NCBI RefSeq assembly: GCF_015704865.1
Contig: NZ_JADQTO010000015.1
Coordinates: forward strand, 124,001 to 188,000
Reading direction: 5' to 3'
Origin: Actinoplanes aureus
Lineage (GTDB): Bacteria > Actinomycetota > Actinomycetes > Mycobacteriales > Micromonosporaceae
Length of the DNA: 64,000 nucleotides
Shown: positions 1 through 9,366 of the stretch, piece by piece
Layout of the letters: each line of letters begins with the position of its first letter
How positions within the stretch are numbered: the stretch's first letter is position 1
Made by a program: the position numbers and the translations under genes
The notes under the pieces: generated by a model
What the model was told of the DNA's origin: nothing
Databases searched by the model: none
The model's input: only the letters and a program-made list of their open reading frames with translations

Positions 1-440
1 TCCTGGACGAGCCGACCACCGGGCTCGACCCGCGCAGCCGGCGGGACATGTGGCAGATCGTCCGGGACCTGGCCGGCCGCGGGGTGACGATCTTCCTGAC
101 CACGCAGTACCTGGAGGAGGCGGACCAGCTCGCCGACCGGATCGCGCTGCTCGATCACGGCCGGCTCGTCGCCGAGGGCAGTCCGGCCGAGCTCAAGCGG
201 CTGGTGCCGGGCGGGCACGTCGAGCTGCGGTTCGCCGACGAGCAGGCCCTGGCGGCGGCTGCCGCGGTGCTCGGTGTCGCACCGGACGAGGAATCACTCG
301 TGCTGAAGGTCCCGGGCGACGGCCATGTCCGCACACTGAAAGCTTTGCTGGACCGGCTCGACGCGGAAGCCGTCGAGGTGGACGGGCTGAGCGTGCACAC
401 CCCGGACCTCGACGACGTGTTCCTGGCGGTTACGGCATGA
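1..440 (+). CDS. ABC transporter ATP-binding protein, C-terminal part (DrrA-like)
   Basis: Partial: the reading frame is open from base 3 and the N-terminus lies outside the window. The visible protein begins with the Walker B/D-loop signature LDEPTTGLDPRSRRDM, followed by the H-loop region (FLTTQYLEEADQLADRIALLDHG) and a C-terminal extension of the kind found in daunorubicin-resistance (DrrA) type exporters. It would hydrolyse ATP at the cytoplasmic face to power the permease encoded directly downstream, whose ATG overlaps this stop codon (ATGA). Substrate cannot be told; drug or lipid export is usual for the family. Confidence 0.93.
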   Translation, partial: LDEPTTGLDPRSRRDMWQIVRDLAGRGVTIFLTTQYLEEADQLADRIALLDHGRLVAEGSPAELKRLVPGGHVELRFADEQALAAAAAVLGVAPDEESLVLKVPGDGHVRTLKALLDRLDAEAVEVDGLSVHTPDLDDVFLAVTA

Positions 441-1216
441 CGACCTACGCCGTACGGGACTCGACCACGATGCTGCGCCGTCAGCTGCGGCACCTGTCCC
501 GGAACCTGTCGACGATCCTGATGCTGCTCGCCGTACCGATCATCTTCTTGTTGATGTTCGTCTACGTGCTCGGCGGAACCCTCGGTGACGGCCTCAGCGG
601 CGGCGGTCGCCGCGCCTACGTCAACTACGTCACGCCCGGCATCCTGCTCATCACGATCGCCAGCGCGATCCAGGGCACCACCATCTCGGTCGCGATGGAC
701 ATGACCGGCGGCATCATCGCGCGGTTCCGGACCATGGCGGTGGCGCGGGCGTCGGTGCTGACCGGGCATGTGCTGGGCAGCGTTCTACAGACGCTGATGC
801 AGCTCATCGTGGTTCTCGGGGTGGCGGTGCTGGTCGGCTTCCGGCCCGATGCCACCGCGGCGGAGTGGCTGGCGACCGCCGGGCTGCTGCTCGCGGCGAC
901 GTTCGCCCTGGTGTGGCTGGCCGTGGCGATGGGGTTGGCGACCAAGACCGTCGAGGCGGCGAGCAACCTGCCGACGCCGCTGCTGTTGCTCCCGCTCTTC
1001 GGCAGCGGGTTCGTGCCGCCCGAGTCGCTGCCGGCCGGGCTGCGGCAGTTCGCCGAGTACCAGCCGTTCACCCCGATCATGGAGACGCTGCGCGGGCTGC
1101 TGCTCGGCACGCCGATCGGCGCGAGCGCGGCGGTCGCGTTCGGCTGGTGCGGTGCGATCGCCCTGACCGGGTACGTGTGGGCGAAGTGGCTCTACAACCG
1201 GGACCGCACCCGCTGA
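437..1216 (+). CDS. ABC-2 type transporter permease (DrrB-like)
   Basis: 259 aa integral membrane protein. Start ATG overlaps the ATPase stop (ATGA), indicating translational coupling. About six hydrophobic segments are visible: one near residues 30-50 (STILMLLAVPIIFLLMFVYVL), a pair near 85-140, and others around 160-180 and at the C-terminus. The pattern and the FxPxESLPxxLRxFAExxPxTPxxExLR region are typical of ABC-2/DrrB permeases of drug exporters. It forms the channel partner of the upstream ATPase. Its last 25 nt overlap the 3' end of the convergent regulator gene on the other strand. Confidence 0.92.
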   Translation: MTTYAVRDSTTMLRRQLRHLSRNLSTILMLLAVPIIFLLMFVYVLGGTLGDGLSGGGRRAYVNYVTPGILLITIASAIQGTTISVAMDMTGGIIARFRTMAVARASVLTGHVLGSVLQTLMQLIVVLGVAVLVGFRPDATAAEWLATAGLLLAATFALVWLAVAMGLATKTVEAASNLPTPLLLLPLFGSGFVPPESLPAGLRQFAEYQPFTPIMETLRGLLLGTPIGASAAVAFGWCGAIALTGYVWAKWLYNRDRTR

Positions 1217-4200
1217 TCGAGCAGGTCGAGGGCCGCCGCCCGGAGTGCCGCCCGGTCCAGGCCGGCGTAGGACGAGACCGCTTCGGCGTACGCCGCCGGG
1301 TCGGACCGTTCCGCGTCGGCCCGGGCCGCCGCACCGGACATCGTCGGCTGGAAGGTGCGCAGGAAGCGGAACCGCTCGGCCAGCGCGATCATCCGGGCCG
1401 CGGACCGCGTCCGGGCACGCGCCAGCTCGGTGGTGGCGACGGCCAGCAGCAGGGTGCCGCAGACGGTCTCCTCGATCAGGTACGGCGGCGGATCCACCGG
1501 CGGATGGGTCAACAGGTGCTCCAGACGCCCGGGCAGACCGTCCGCGACATCGGCCACGAGGTCGAGCCGGTCGTGCCGGGCATGCGCGATGACGGCCGCC
1601 GCCAGCGCCTCCACCGTCCACGGGACCACCTCGGTCGACGGCGTGCAGAGGATCTGGTCGACGACCCGGCGCCACAGTCGCAGGCCGGCCTCCACCTCGC
1701 CGCCGGCCAGCCGTACCTCGGCCTGGATGCCCAGGTCGTAGCCGACCGCCTGGACCGTCTCCTCGTCGAGGCTGATCTGGGCGAGCCCGTCCAGCCACCG
1801 CCCGGCCTCGGCGGTGTCGCCGATCTGGAGGTTGGCCAGGACGAGCCAGGCCCGGACACCGACCGCGTCGGCGCGGGCGCCGAGTCGCTGGAGCACCGGC
1901 AGCGCCGCGGTCAGGTTGTCCCGCGCCTCGGCGCCCTGCTCCAGTTGCAGGCAGAGCTCGGCGACCCGGCAGTGCCCGAGGGCACGCGGCCACGGCAGGT
2001 CGCGGTCGGTGAAGAGGCCGAGCGTCTGCCGGGCCGCCTTGAGCGCCGCGTCCATGTCGCCGGCGCTCTCCCAGTGGTAGCTGGCGAACATGTTGGCGGC
2101 GGCGGCGAGCAGCGGATCGGTGCTGTCGCACAGCCGGTGCAGTTCGGCCGGATCGCGCAGGGCGCCGATCACCCACCCGAGCGCCCGGACCACCGTGTCC
2201 GGTGGTGCCGGGCCGAGCCGGCGCAGCGCGACGATCGCCCGTACCGGCCGCGGCCCCTGGTAGCCGAACGTGTAGAGCACGGCCGTGGTCAGGGCGGTCC
2301 TGGTCGCCTCGACCAGGGCCGGTTCCGGCCGGTAGTGCGACAGCGTCCAGGCCGTCTGCCGGATCAGCGCGGCCAGCCGGGGACGGTTGGACTCGAGGAT
2401 CCACATGCCGCCGAGCACCGCGGCGACCGCCGCTACGCAGGCCCGGTCGTCCCGGGCGAGGGCCAGCCGCAGCGCCTGGAGCAGGTTCTCCTGTTCGGCC
2501 CGGACCGCGTCGGCGGTGCCGTACGGATCACCGCCGAGCAGATTCCCGTGATGAGCCGTGCCGAAGGCTCGCGCCCACTCCAGGAACCCGGCTGTGGCGT
2601 CCTCGGTCTCGCCGGCCTCGGCAAGCCGCGCGGCGCTGAACTCCCGGACCGTCTCCAGCATCCGCAGCCGGGTGTCGGACACCTTGAGCAAGGAGTGGTC
2701 CACGAGGTGCTCGAGCACCATGAGCCCGTCCGGGCCGAGCACCTGGCAGGCGGTGTCGGTGGTGAACCCGCCGGGAAACACCGACAGCGCGCGCATCGCC
2801 GCCCGGCCCGCCGGATCGAGCAGGTTCCAGCTCCAGTCGACGACCGCGTGCAGCGTGTGGTGGCGCCGGGGCGCGTCCCGGGCGCCGCCGCGCAGCAGGG
2901 CGAACCGGTCGTCGAGGCGGCGGGCCACCTCGGACACCGGCATGATCCGGACCCGGGCGGCGGCCAGCTCGATCGCCAGCGGCAAGCCGTCGAGGTGACG
3001 GCACAGGTCCCGTACGTCCGCCTCCGGCAGATCGGCGCCGGGCCGGGCCGCCCGGGCGCGCTGCACGAACAGTTCGACGCTCACCGGCAGGCTCAGCTCC
3101 GGCAGCTGGTGGACCGACTCCGACGACAGGCCCAGCGGTGTCCGGCTGGTGGTGAGGATCCGCAGGTCGGCGGTGTCCGCCACGCATCCGCGGACCAGGT
3201 CGGCGACACCCGCTACGACGTGCTCGCAATTGTCCAGGACCAGCAGCGACGGTCCGTTGGCGAGCGCGTCGGCGATGCCGTCCTCGGTCGCGCCGAGTGC
3301 CGCCGCCACCTCCCGGGCCACGTCGTCGTCCGCCGCGATCCCGGCCAGCGGCACGACCGCGACGGTCCGCGCCTCGGCCCGGCGGGCGACGGCGTTGGCG
3401 AGCCGGGTCTTGCCGAGTCCACCCGGCCCGACGATCGAGGTGACCCGGGAGACGCGCAGCAGGGACTCCACCGCGGCCACGTCGTCGTCCCGGCCGAGCA
3501 GCGGATTGGGTTCGTGCGTGACGCCGTACCGGATGGTGGGTGTGACGCCCCGCAACAACCGCCGGTGCTCGGCCTGCAAGGCCGCACCGGGATCGGCGCC
3601 GAGTTCGTCGCGCAGCGCGCGCCGGTAGTTCTCGTAGCGCGCCAGCGCGGAGGCCGGGCCGAGCGTCGCCGCCTCGCAGCGCAGCAGCTCGGCCAGCACC
3701 TCCTCGTCGCGCGGATGCTCGGCGGCCAGCTCGGCCAGGCCGTCCACCGCCTCGGCCGGCCGGCCCAGCCGGGCGAGGGCGAGCGCCCGGGCCCGGACCA
3801 GCGCACGATGGGCCGCCCGCCGCTCGGCCCGCAGCGCGGCCACCGGACCGCCGGCCTCGTCGGCCGGGCCGGGCCCGGCCGCACCCCACAACGCGAGACC
3901 GGCGTCGGCATGCGCCAGCGCGGCATCATGATCACCGGTACGCGCACAGCGCGCGGCCGCCGCGGCCCGGATCAGCACCGCCGAACTGTCCACCTGATCC
4001 TCGGCCAGCGTCAGGCGATAGCCGGTCGCCGTCCGCGCGATGACCTCCGCACCGAGCTGGCTCCGCGCCCGCGAGACCAGGATCTGCAGCGCCTTGGCCG
4101 GGTTCTCCGGCTGCTCCTCCGGCCAGAGCCCGTCGACCAGCCGCCCGGTGCCGCAGCCGGTGCGCAGATCCGCGGCGAGCAGCGCGAGAAGTCCGCGCAA

Positions 4201-4266
4201 CCGTGGACCCGCGATCTCGGAGTCCCGGAAGGACACCCGGGACAGCAGGACCAGGTCGGGGGTCAC
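1192..4266 (-). CDS. AfsR/SARP-family transcriptional regulator with STAND ATPase and TPR-like C-terminus
   Basis: 1024 aa, GTG start. The N-terminal ~95 residues form a winged-helix OmpR-type DNA-binding domain (RGLLALLAADLRTGCGTGRLVDGLWP), followed by a bacterial transcriptional activation domain to about residue 245. A STAND/NB-ARC-type ATPase follows, with a P-loop GPGGLGKT near residues 280-287 and Walker B (LLVLDNCEHV). The remaining ~500 residues are helical and TPR-like. Such proteins activate secondary-metabolite or stress genes when ligand and ATP drive oligomerisation. It diverges from the trypsin-NACHT gene across only 53 nt, so the two probably share a control region. Target unknown. 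Confidence 0.9.
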   Translation of the reverse strand: MTPDLVLLSRVSFRDSEIAGPRLRGLLALLAADLRTGCGTGRLVDGLWPEEQPENPAKALQILVSRARSQLGAEVIARTATGYRLTLAEDQVDSSAVLIRAAAAARCARTGDHDAALAHADAGLALWGAAGPGPADEAGGPVAALRAERRAAHRALVRARALALARLGRPAEAVDGLAELAAEHPRDEEVLAELLRCEAATLGPASALARYENYRRALRDELGADPGAALQAEHRRLLRGVTPTIRYGVTHEPNPLLGRDDDVAAVESLLRVSRVTSIVGPGGLGKTRLANAVARRAEARTVAVVPLAGIAADDDVAREVAAALGATEDGIADALANGPSLLVLDNCEHVVAGVADLVRGCVADTADLRILTTSRTPLGLSSESVHQLPELSLPVSVELFVQRARAARPGADLPEADVRDLCRHLDGLPLAIELAAARVRIMPVSEVARRLDDRFALLRGGARDAPRRHHTLHAVVDWSWNLLDPAGRAAMRALSVFPGGFTTDTACQVLGPDGLMVLEHLVDHSLLKVSDTRLRMLETVREFSAARLAEAGETEDATAGFLEWARAFGTAHHGNLLGGDPYGTADAVRAEQENLLQALRLALARDDRACVAAVAAVLGGMWILESNRPRLAALIRQTAWTLSHYRPEPALVEATRTALTTAVLYTFGYQGPRPVRAIVALRRLGPAPPDTVVRALGWVIGALRDPAELHRLCDSTDPLLAAAANMFASYHWESAGDMDAALKAARQTLGLFTDRDLPWPRALGHCRVAELCLQLEQGAEARDNLTAALPVLQRLGARADAVGVRAWLVLANLQIGDTAEAGRWLDGLAQISLDEETVQAVGYDLGIQAEVRLAGGEVEAGLRLWRRVVDQILCTPSTEVVPWTVEALAAAVIAHARHDRLDLVADVADGLPGRLEHLLTHPPVDPPPYLIEETVCGTLLLAVATTELARARTRSAARMIALAERFRFLRTFQPTMSGAAARADAERSDPAAYAEAVSSYAGLDRAALRAAALDLLDQRVRSRL

Positions 4267-4275
4267 GGCACCAGG

Positions 4276-4285
4276 GTATCGATAC
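4276..4285. promoter_or_regulatory. Perfect 10-bp palindrome in the shared divergent promoter region
   Basis: GTATCGATAC is a perfect palindrome in the 53-nt gap between the SARP-like gene (minus strand) and the trypsin-NACHT gene (plus strand). It lies 10-19 nt before the SARP GTG start and about 35 nt before the protease ATG, so it could be an operator or overlapping -10 elements (TATCGAT reads similarly on both strands). Function inferred from position only. Confidence 0.35.
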
Positions 4286-4319
4286 GCTCGGACCCCGGAA
4301 GCGTGCGGGAGGGAGTCCG

Positions 4320-7300
4320 ATGGCCGGTCCGGCGCTCGTGAAGATCTGGTCGACGGGTGGCGACTTCCGCGGCACCGGGTTCTTCGTGGCCGCGCGGACC
4401 GTCGTGACGTGCGCGCACGTGATCGAGCACGACGAGGACGTCGTGATCGGCTGGTCGGGGCCGGACCTGCGCGGGCGGGTGCTGGTACGCGACCCGGCGA
4501 GCCGCGACGGTGCCCGCTACTACCCCGGGCCGGACATCGCGTTCATCGGCGTCGACACCTTCGACAACCCGGCCGTCTTCCTGGACGACAGCGCCCTGGA
4601 CCGCAGGCTGGAGTCGCTGTTCGTCGAGGGGTTCAGCATCAACAACCCGACCGGTGCGGTGGCACTGGAACGCCGCCGGGTGCCGGTGCTCGGCGAGTCG
4701 GACCGCTACCAGCTGCTCAGCGACGCCCACATCGTGCCCGGCATGAGCGGATCACCGGTGGTCGAGGCGGACGGCTCGGAGAGCGTGCGCGGCATGCTCA
4801 AGTCGGGGCGGCTCGCCCAGGGCAACAGCGCCTACATGATCCCGGCGTGGGAGATCAAACGGTCGTTCCGGCTGCACAAGCGGCTGCTGCGGGCCCACAT
4901 GAGCGATCTTCCGCCGCTCGTGCGGCCGCAGGCCGGTACACCGCTGCACATGCTGCTGACCGCGCAGCGCGAGGTCGCCAAGCGGTACCCGTACCGGGTG
5001 GCGACGCTGACCCGGCGCGAACCGCCGCCGCTGTCCAGTGTCTACGTCGAGCAGCGCACCCGGGCCAGCACGGCCGGGGCACAGGTGATCAGCCCGGTCG
5101 AGCTGCTGCACCGGCACCGCAACGCGCTGCTCGTCGGCGGTGCGGGCGGCGGGAAGAGCACGCTGATCCAGCAGCTGGTGGCGACGTCCGCCGGCTGGTG
5201 GCTGCACGAGCCGGACGGCGCGCCCGAGCCGCCGCTGGGCCGGGTGGTCGCGGTCCGCGCCGCGGCCCAGGACCTGCTGGGCGGCGCCTGGTACGCCTCG
5301 CTGGCCAGGGCCGTCAACAACGACCTCGGTGGCCGCCTCGACGTCCTGCTCACCCCGGAACACTTCGAGCAGCCGCCGGTGCCGGGCGCCGACTGGCTGA
5401 TCCTGGTGGACGGCCTGGACGAGGTGCTCGACCGGGGCCGGCGCCGGGAACTGGTCGACGTGCTCGGCTTCCGGGTCGGCCGGTACGGCTCCACCACCCG
5501 GTTCGTGGTGGCCAGCCGCCCGCTCGACGACCGCGAGTTCGCCCGGCTGCACGCCAGCCTGACCGGCAGCGACCGCACCAAGCGGCTCGGCGAGTACGAT
5601 CTGCGCCCCTTCGACTGGGAGGCGGTACGCCAGTTCGCCGCCAACTGGTTCCGCCCGGCGGACGCCGAACAGTCCCCGGTCGAGCCCGCCGACTTCCTCG
5701 AGGCGATCGGCACCGCCGGGCTGGCACCGCTCGTGGAGGTGCCACTGCTGGCCACCATCGCCGCGATCGTCTACGAGGAGAAGCCGAACCTGCCACTCCC
5801 CCTCGACCGGGCCGGCCTGTACGAGACGTTCGTCCGGGTGCTGCTGACCCTGCGGGAGCAGCGGATCGGCGTACGGTCGGCGCTGCGCGAGCAACTCGCC
5901 CGGCTGGGGCAGCAGGCGGAGGCGTTCGGCGAGCGGATGCTCGACGACCGGCTCGCCTGCCTGAGCTTCCTCGCCGTGCAGTACCTGCGGCATCGCCGGC
6001 GGCTCGGCGACGCCCTCCAGGACTGGCTGCGCGAGCAGTATCCCCGGCCGCCGCTCGGCGTCACCGTCGAGCACCTGCGCGACCTGCTGGTCGACACCGG
6101 CCTGGTGGCGGTCTACGGCGACGATCTGGTCTTCATCCACCAGAGCTTCGCCGAATATCTCGCCTCGCTGAAGCTGGTCGACGAGTTCGACCCGGACGCC
6201 TGGCTGCAACGGGTACGGCGCAGCGGCGCGGACAGCCTCGGCCTGTTCACCCTGGCGGCCTGGGGCGACGCCGGCCACGACACCCGGCCGGTCGTCGAGG
6301 CGCTGATGGCGCCCGGCGAGAAACGGCAGTACCCGCACCTGCGCCAGGCCGCCGCGATGATCCAGGACGGTGGGGTCCTGGTCTCCGGCGACACCAGCGA
6401 GATCATCGAACTCGCCGAGACGGCCGTGCGGCAGGTCGCCGACGCGCCGGCGGTCGTCGACGTACTGCGGGCGATCCTGCAACGCACCCGGGACGCGGCC
6501 CGGGTGGTCCGGCTGGTCGGCGACGGCGGGCTGTCCATCCGCAAACGCGCCGAGGCCGCCCGGGTCCTGGTCACCAGCGAGAATCCCGCGGATCACCAGA
6601 TCGGCCTCGCCGAGCTGCTCAAACTCGCGTACGGCACCGAGCTGCGTGAGGCCGACCGGCTGTGGGCGCTGTACGTCGTCGTCGAGGTGGCACCCCGGCA
6701 CGAACGGCGGCACGCGGTGCAGCGGCTCGCCCAGTACGTGGAGACCGCTCACGACCTCGGCCTGCGGATGACGGCCCTGGACCTGCTGCACCGCGCCGGG
6801 GAGATGCCGGCCGCGGCCGCCGCGCTGCTGCGCCGCATGCTCGACCCGAGCCGTCCGGACGCCGATCGCGAGGAGGCCGGCTCGCTGCTGGTGCTCTGCA
6901 TGGACGTGTACCGGCCGGCTCAGGCGCCGCCGGATCTGGTCGACCTCGGCGACGAGCTGGCCGAACAGACCTGGCAGGCGGTCACACCGTGGACGGCGCC
7001 GCTCGACGACGCCACCCGGCTCGCGGTCCGCCGGCTGGCCGCCGGGGCCGGTGTCCGGCAGGCGGCGTCCACGGTGGGCCGGCTCATCCGTACCCGGCCC
7101 GTCGGCTGGGAGTCTCGGACGGACGTGATCACCAGGCTCGGCCGCCCCACCGCGGCCAGGCGCGGGCCGGTCGCCTCCCCGTGGGAGCCGGTCTCCTGGC
7201 AAGCCGTGACCCTGCTCGCCGCCGACCACGCCGCCCCCTGGTACGACCGGCTCCACCTGCTGCTCGACTACGCCCGGCAGGTGCCCGAACGGGACGACGA

Positions 7301-7616
7301 CGTGACCACGCTGCTGCGGCAGCGGCTGCACGTGCCGCGGACGCCGAGACGCGAACAGCGAGCCGTGCTCGAGGCGCTGCTCACCCGCGTCGACGTCGAC
7401 GACATGCGCACGCTGGCCGATGACACCGGCCTGCCGGTGCGGTTGCGGGCCACCGCGGCGGTGGCGTACGGCGTGCAGAAGCGGGACCGGTCGGCGGCCC
7501 ATTCGCTGCTGACCGCCCTGGCACAGACCACCGGAGCGCCGCTGTGGGAACGGGCCGGCTGCGTGACGCGGCGCTGGGCCCTGCCAGTGCTGATCTGGCT
7601 GGAAACCCTCGGTTGA
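4320..7616 (+). CDS. Trypsin-like serine protease fused to NACHT ATPase and helical-repeat sensor
   Basis: 1098 aa; ATG preceded by GGGAGGGAG. Residues 1-~190 are a trypsin-like peptidase with the triad visible as H33 (TCAHV), D72 (PDIAF) and S145 (GMSGSPV); there is no signal peptide, so it is cytoplasmic. A NACHT-type STAND ATPase follows, with P-loop GGAGGGKST (K279) and Walker B VDGLDE (D364). From about residue 650 the protein is helical and repetitive (HEAT-like), the position of the sensor in STAND proteins. Known members of this architecture include antiviral STAND/Avs-type systems, where binding of a trigger oligomerises the ATPase and switches on the protease. An immune role is inference; housekeeping signalling is also possible. 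Confidence 0.85.
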   Translation: MAGPALVKIWSTGGDFRGTGFFVAARTVVTCAHVIEHDEDVVIGWSGPDLRGRVLVRDPASRDGARYYPGPDIAFIGVDTFDNPAVFLDDSALDRRLESLFVEGFSINNPTGAVALERRRVPVLGESDRYQLLSDAHIVPGMSGSPVVEADGSESVRGMLKSGRLAQGNSAYMIPAWEIKRSFRLHKRLLRAHMSDLPPLVRPQAGTPLHMLLTAQREVAKRYPYRVATLTRREPPPLSSVYVEQRTRASTAGAQVISPVELLHRHRNALLVGGAGGGKSTLIQQLVATSAGWWLHEPDGAPEPPLGRVVAVRAAAQDLLGGAWYASLARAVNNDLGGRLDVLLTPEHFEQPPVPGADWLILVDGLDEVLDRGRRRELVDVLGFRVGRYGSTTRFVVASRPLDDREFARLHASLTGSDRTKRLGEYDLRPFDWEAVRQFAANWFRPADAEQSPVEPADFLEAIGTAGLAPLVEVPLLATIAAIVYEEKPNLPLPLDRAGLYETFVRVLLTLREQRIGVRSALREQLARLGQQAEAFGERMLDDRLACLSFLAVQYLRHRRRLGDALQDWLREQYPRPPLGVTVEHLRDLLVDTGLVAVYGDDLVFIHQSFAEYLASLKLVDEFDPDAWLQRVRRSGADSLGLFTLAAWGDAGHDTRPVVEALMAPGEKRQYPHLRQAAAMIQDGGVLVSGDTSEIIELAETAVRQVADAPAVVDVLRAILQRTRDAARVVRLVGDGGLSIRKRAEAARVLVTSENPADHQIGLAELLKLAYGTELREADRLWALYVVVEVAPRHERRHAVQRLAQYVETAHDLGLRMTALDLLHRAGEMPAAAAALLRRMLDPSRPDADREEAGSLLVLCMDVYRPAQAPPDLVDLGDELAEQTWQAVTPWTAPLDDATRLAVRRLAAGAGVRQAASTVGRLIRTRPVGWESRTDVITRLGRPTAARRGPVASPWEPVSWQAVTLLAADHAAPWYDRLHLLLDYARQVPERDDDVTTLLRQRLHVPRTPRREQRAVLEALLTRVDVDDMRTLADDTGLPVRLRATAAVAYGVQKRDRSAAHSLLTALAQTTGAPLWERAGCVTRRWALPVLIWLETLG

Positions 7617-7625
7617 GCACGTCCA

Positions 7626-7805
7626 TCAGGTACGCCCGATGAGGCTGTGGAACAGCGCCACCGCCGCACCCGCCGCGCCCCCGCCCCAGAGCACCGCACC
7701 GGGAAGGGAGCGGTCGGCCAGGTAGGACAGCACTCCGGCCAGCACACCCACCACGAGCGCCACCAGCAGGATGACCGTGGTGCGCACTGTCAGTAACGGC
7801 ATCAT
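7626..7805 (-). CDS. Small two-helix membrane protein, unknown function
   Basis: 59 aa, starting MMPLLTVRTTVILLVALVVG. The tandem ATGATG start is preceded by a strong GGAGG ribosome binding site seven to ten bases upstream. Two hydrophobic stretches (about residues 9-29 and 36-52) are separated by a short polar loop (SYLADRSLPG), giving a helical hairpin in the membrane. It converges with the trypsin-NACHT gene, leaving nine bases between stops. No family function is known to me; the good RBS, codon use and hydrophobic pattern support a real gene. Confidence 0.65.
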   Translation of the reverse strand: MMPLLTVRTTVILLVALVVGVLAGVLSYLADRSLPGAVLWGGGAAGAAVALFHSLIGRT

Positions 7806-7979
7806 CAGACCTCCGGTTTGTGCGACAAACGCCCCGTATTACGTGCCACAGTGCGACTCAACCCACGGCCGGAAAAAGTCCGGCGGAGCCCGTGGGGAAC
7901 TCGGCACCGGCGCACTTAGGAAGGTCATCCAGGACACGGCTCCAGGCGAGCCGATAGAACCGGAGAGGCAGCGGCGACA

Positions 7980-8732
7980 GTGGCCCGGCACGACGACGAA
8001 GCGGTGGGCAACGGGCCCGCCGCCGACCGTCAGGAGCAGCTGCGACGCCGGATCGGCGACCGGAAGCTGCGGGACGCCCTCGCGGCCGAGGACTTCACCG
8101 GGCGGCGCTACCGCCGGTTCGAGGAGGAACTGGCCGCGTACGGGCTCGCGGTGCTGCGCGGGTGGCTGCACTCGGGCTACATCTTCCAGCTCACCGCCGC
8201 TCGCGGCTTCCCGCTCAAGCCCACCGGCCAGGAGCTGGCCGAGCTGCACCGGAACTCGGACCTGCGCGAGGAACTGGCCAACATGACGGTCGCGCTCACG
8301 CTCCCCCGATTCCGCCGGCAGGCGCTGGTCGACGGTGGCTGGCGGAGCGACTCCGGCGCGAGCCTGCCCACCTACTTCATGGGCGCCACCCTCTACGTGT
8401 TCCCGAACCAGTTCCGCGAGTACCGGGCCTACCAGAACCGATACACCAGAGCCGCGCACGCGGAGGGGGTGCTGTTGCAGCCGTACGGCAGCCCGCTCAA
8501 CGACCCGGCCGCGATCGCGCTCGGTGGCCTGCGCGTCCAGGAGGAACTGCGCGGCCTGGACGAGCGGACCGCGGCGGTGGTCGCATTGAACCTCGCCGGC
8601 TACCACCAGGAGGAGATCGCCGAACTGCTCTCCATGCCCTCGCCGCGCACCGTCGAGGGCATCCTGTACCGGTGGCGTACCAGAGCCAGGCAGCGGACCG
8701 GGACGGGAGGTGACGGCGATGCCGGCGAATGA
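7980..8732 (+). CDS. Sigma-70-like regulatory factor
   Basis: 250 aa, GTG start. The C-terminal part (about residues 195-240: LDERTAAVVALNLAGYHQEEIAELL followed by PRTVEGILYRWR) is a sigma region 4-type helix-turn-helix. The middle stretch with LPRFRRQALVDGGWR and SLPTYFMGATLYVFPN looks like a divergent region 2. It resembles actinobacterial sigma-70 family proteins that stand next to anti-sigma antagonists. The following STAS gene overlaps its end by 14 nt, so the two are made together. No anti-sigma kinase is visible nearby. Confidence 0.75.
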   Translation: MARHDDEAVGNGPAADRQEQLRRRIGDRKLRDALAAEDFTGRRYRRFEEELAAYGLAVLRGWLHSGYIFQLTAARGFPLKPTGQELAELHRNSDLREELANMTVALTLPRFRRQALVDGGWRSDSGASLPTYFMGATLYVFPNQFREYRAYQNRYTRAAHAEGVLLQPYGSPLNDPAAIALGGLRVQEELRGLDERTAAVVALNLAGYHQEEIAELLSMPSPRTVEGILYRWRTRARQRTGTGGDGDAGE

Positions 8733-9303
8733 CGACGAGTTCGAAGCCCTGATCGAGCAGTCCTCGCTCGGCTCCGAGGGTGCCCGCCGGCTGCGCCGGC
8801 GTACGTCCCGCCGGCAGGTCGACGCCGTCCGCCGCATTGCGGAGGAGCACGAGCGCGGGTCAGGGGATGCCGCAGGTCCGCATCCCGGCGCCCGCCCTTC
8901 CGCCGCCCGGCCGGCACCGGACAGCCCCCGGCAGCCCGGGCAACCCATGCCGGCCGGCATCGGAGCCACCGCCATCGCGACGGTCACCGAAGACCGCTCG
9001 GACGTAGCCGTCCTGCACCTGCGGGGCGAACTCGACGCCGACACCGCCCCCCAGCTGCAGGCCACGCTCAGCCAGCTGCTCGAACGCCCGGTGCCGCGCA
9101 TCGTGGTCGACCTGACCGCGCTGAAGTTCTGCGACAGCGTGGGCCTGAGCGCCCTGATCACGTCCCGCCAGGTGATCCTCGCCCGAGGCGGCTGGCTCCG
9201 CCTGGCCGGAGCCAACCCCTTCCTCGCCGCGTTGCTGGACACGGTAGGGCTGAGCACGTACTTCCCGACCTTCCCCAGCGTGGCCGCCGCCCTCGACGCC
9301 TGA
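8719..9303 (+). CDS. STAS-domain anti-sigma factor antagonist with N-terminal extension
   Basis: 194 aa. The ATG at 8719 has GGGAGGTG six bases upstream and is preferred over the in-frame GTG at 8710. Residues ~1-75 are charged and then Pro/Ala-rich (disordered). Residues ~85-190 form a STAS domain, with the phosphorylatable-Ser region LKFCDSVGLSALI typical of SpoIIAA/RsbV. Such antagonists bind anti-sigma kinases and free a sigma factor. Overlap with the upstream sigma-like gene suggests a partner-switching pair. The N-terminal segment, rich in Arg and Glu, is unusual for a bare antagonist. Confidence 0.85.
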   Translation: MPANDDEFEALIEQSSLGSEGARRLRRRTSRRQVDAVRRIAEEHERGSGDAAGPHPGARPSAARPAPDSPRQPGQPMPAGIGATAIATVTEDRSDVAVLHLRGELDADTAPQLQATLSQLLERPVPRIVVDLTALKFCDSVGLSALITSRQVILARGGWLRLAGANPFLAALLDTVGLSTYFPTFPSVAAALDA

Positions 9304-9366
9304 ACCCCACTTCCTCGGTACGCGTGACCGGCGAGCAAACCTCGACCCTGGACAGGCATCAAGGCG

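Noticed and set aside
865..4341. Very long plus-strand frame (1158 codons) opposite the SARP-like gene
   Set aside because: Arg/Gly/Pro-rich text with no domain; it is the complement of the regulator, whose motifs are clear. Shadow reading frame caused by high GC.
4752..7502. Long minus-strand frame (916 codons) opposite the trypsin-NACHT gene
   Set aside because: Composition typical of antisense shadow; the plus strand has an intact triad, P-loop and RBS.
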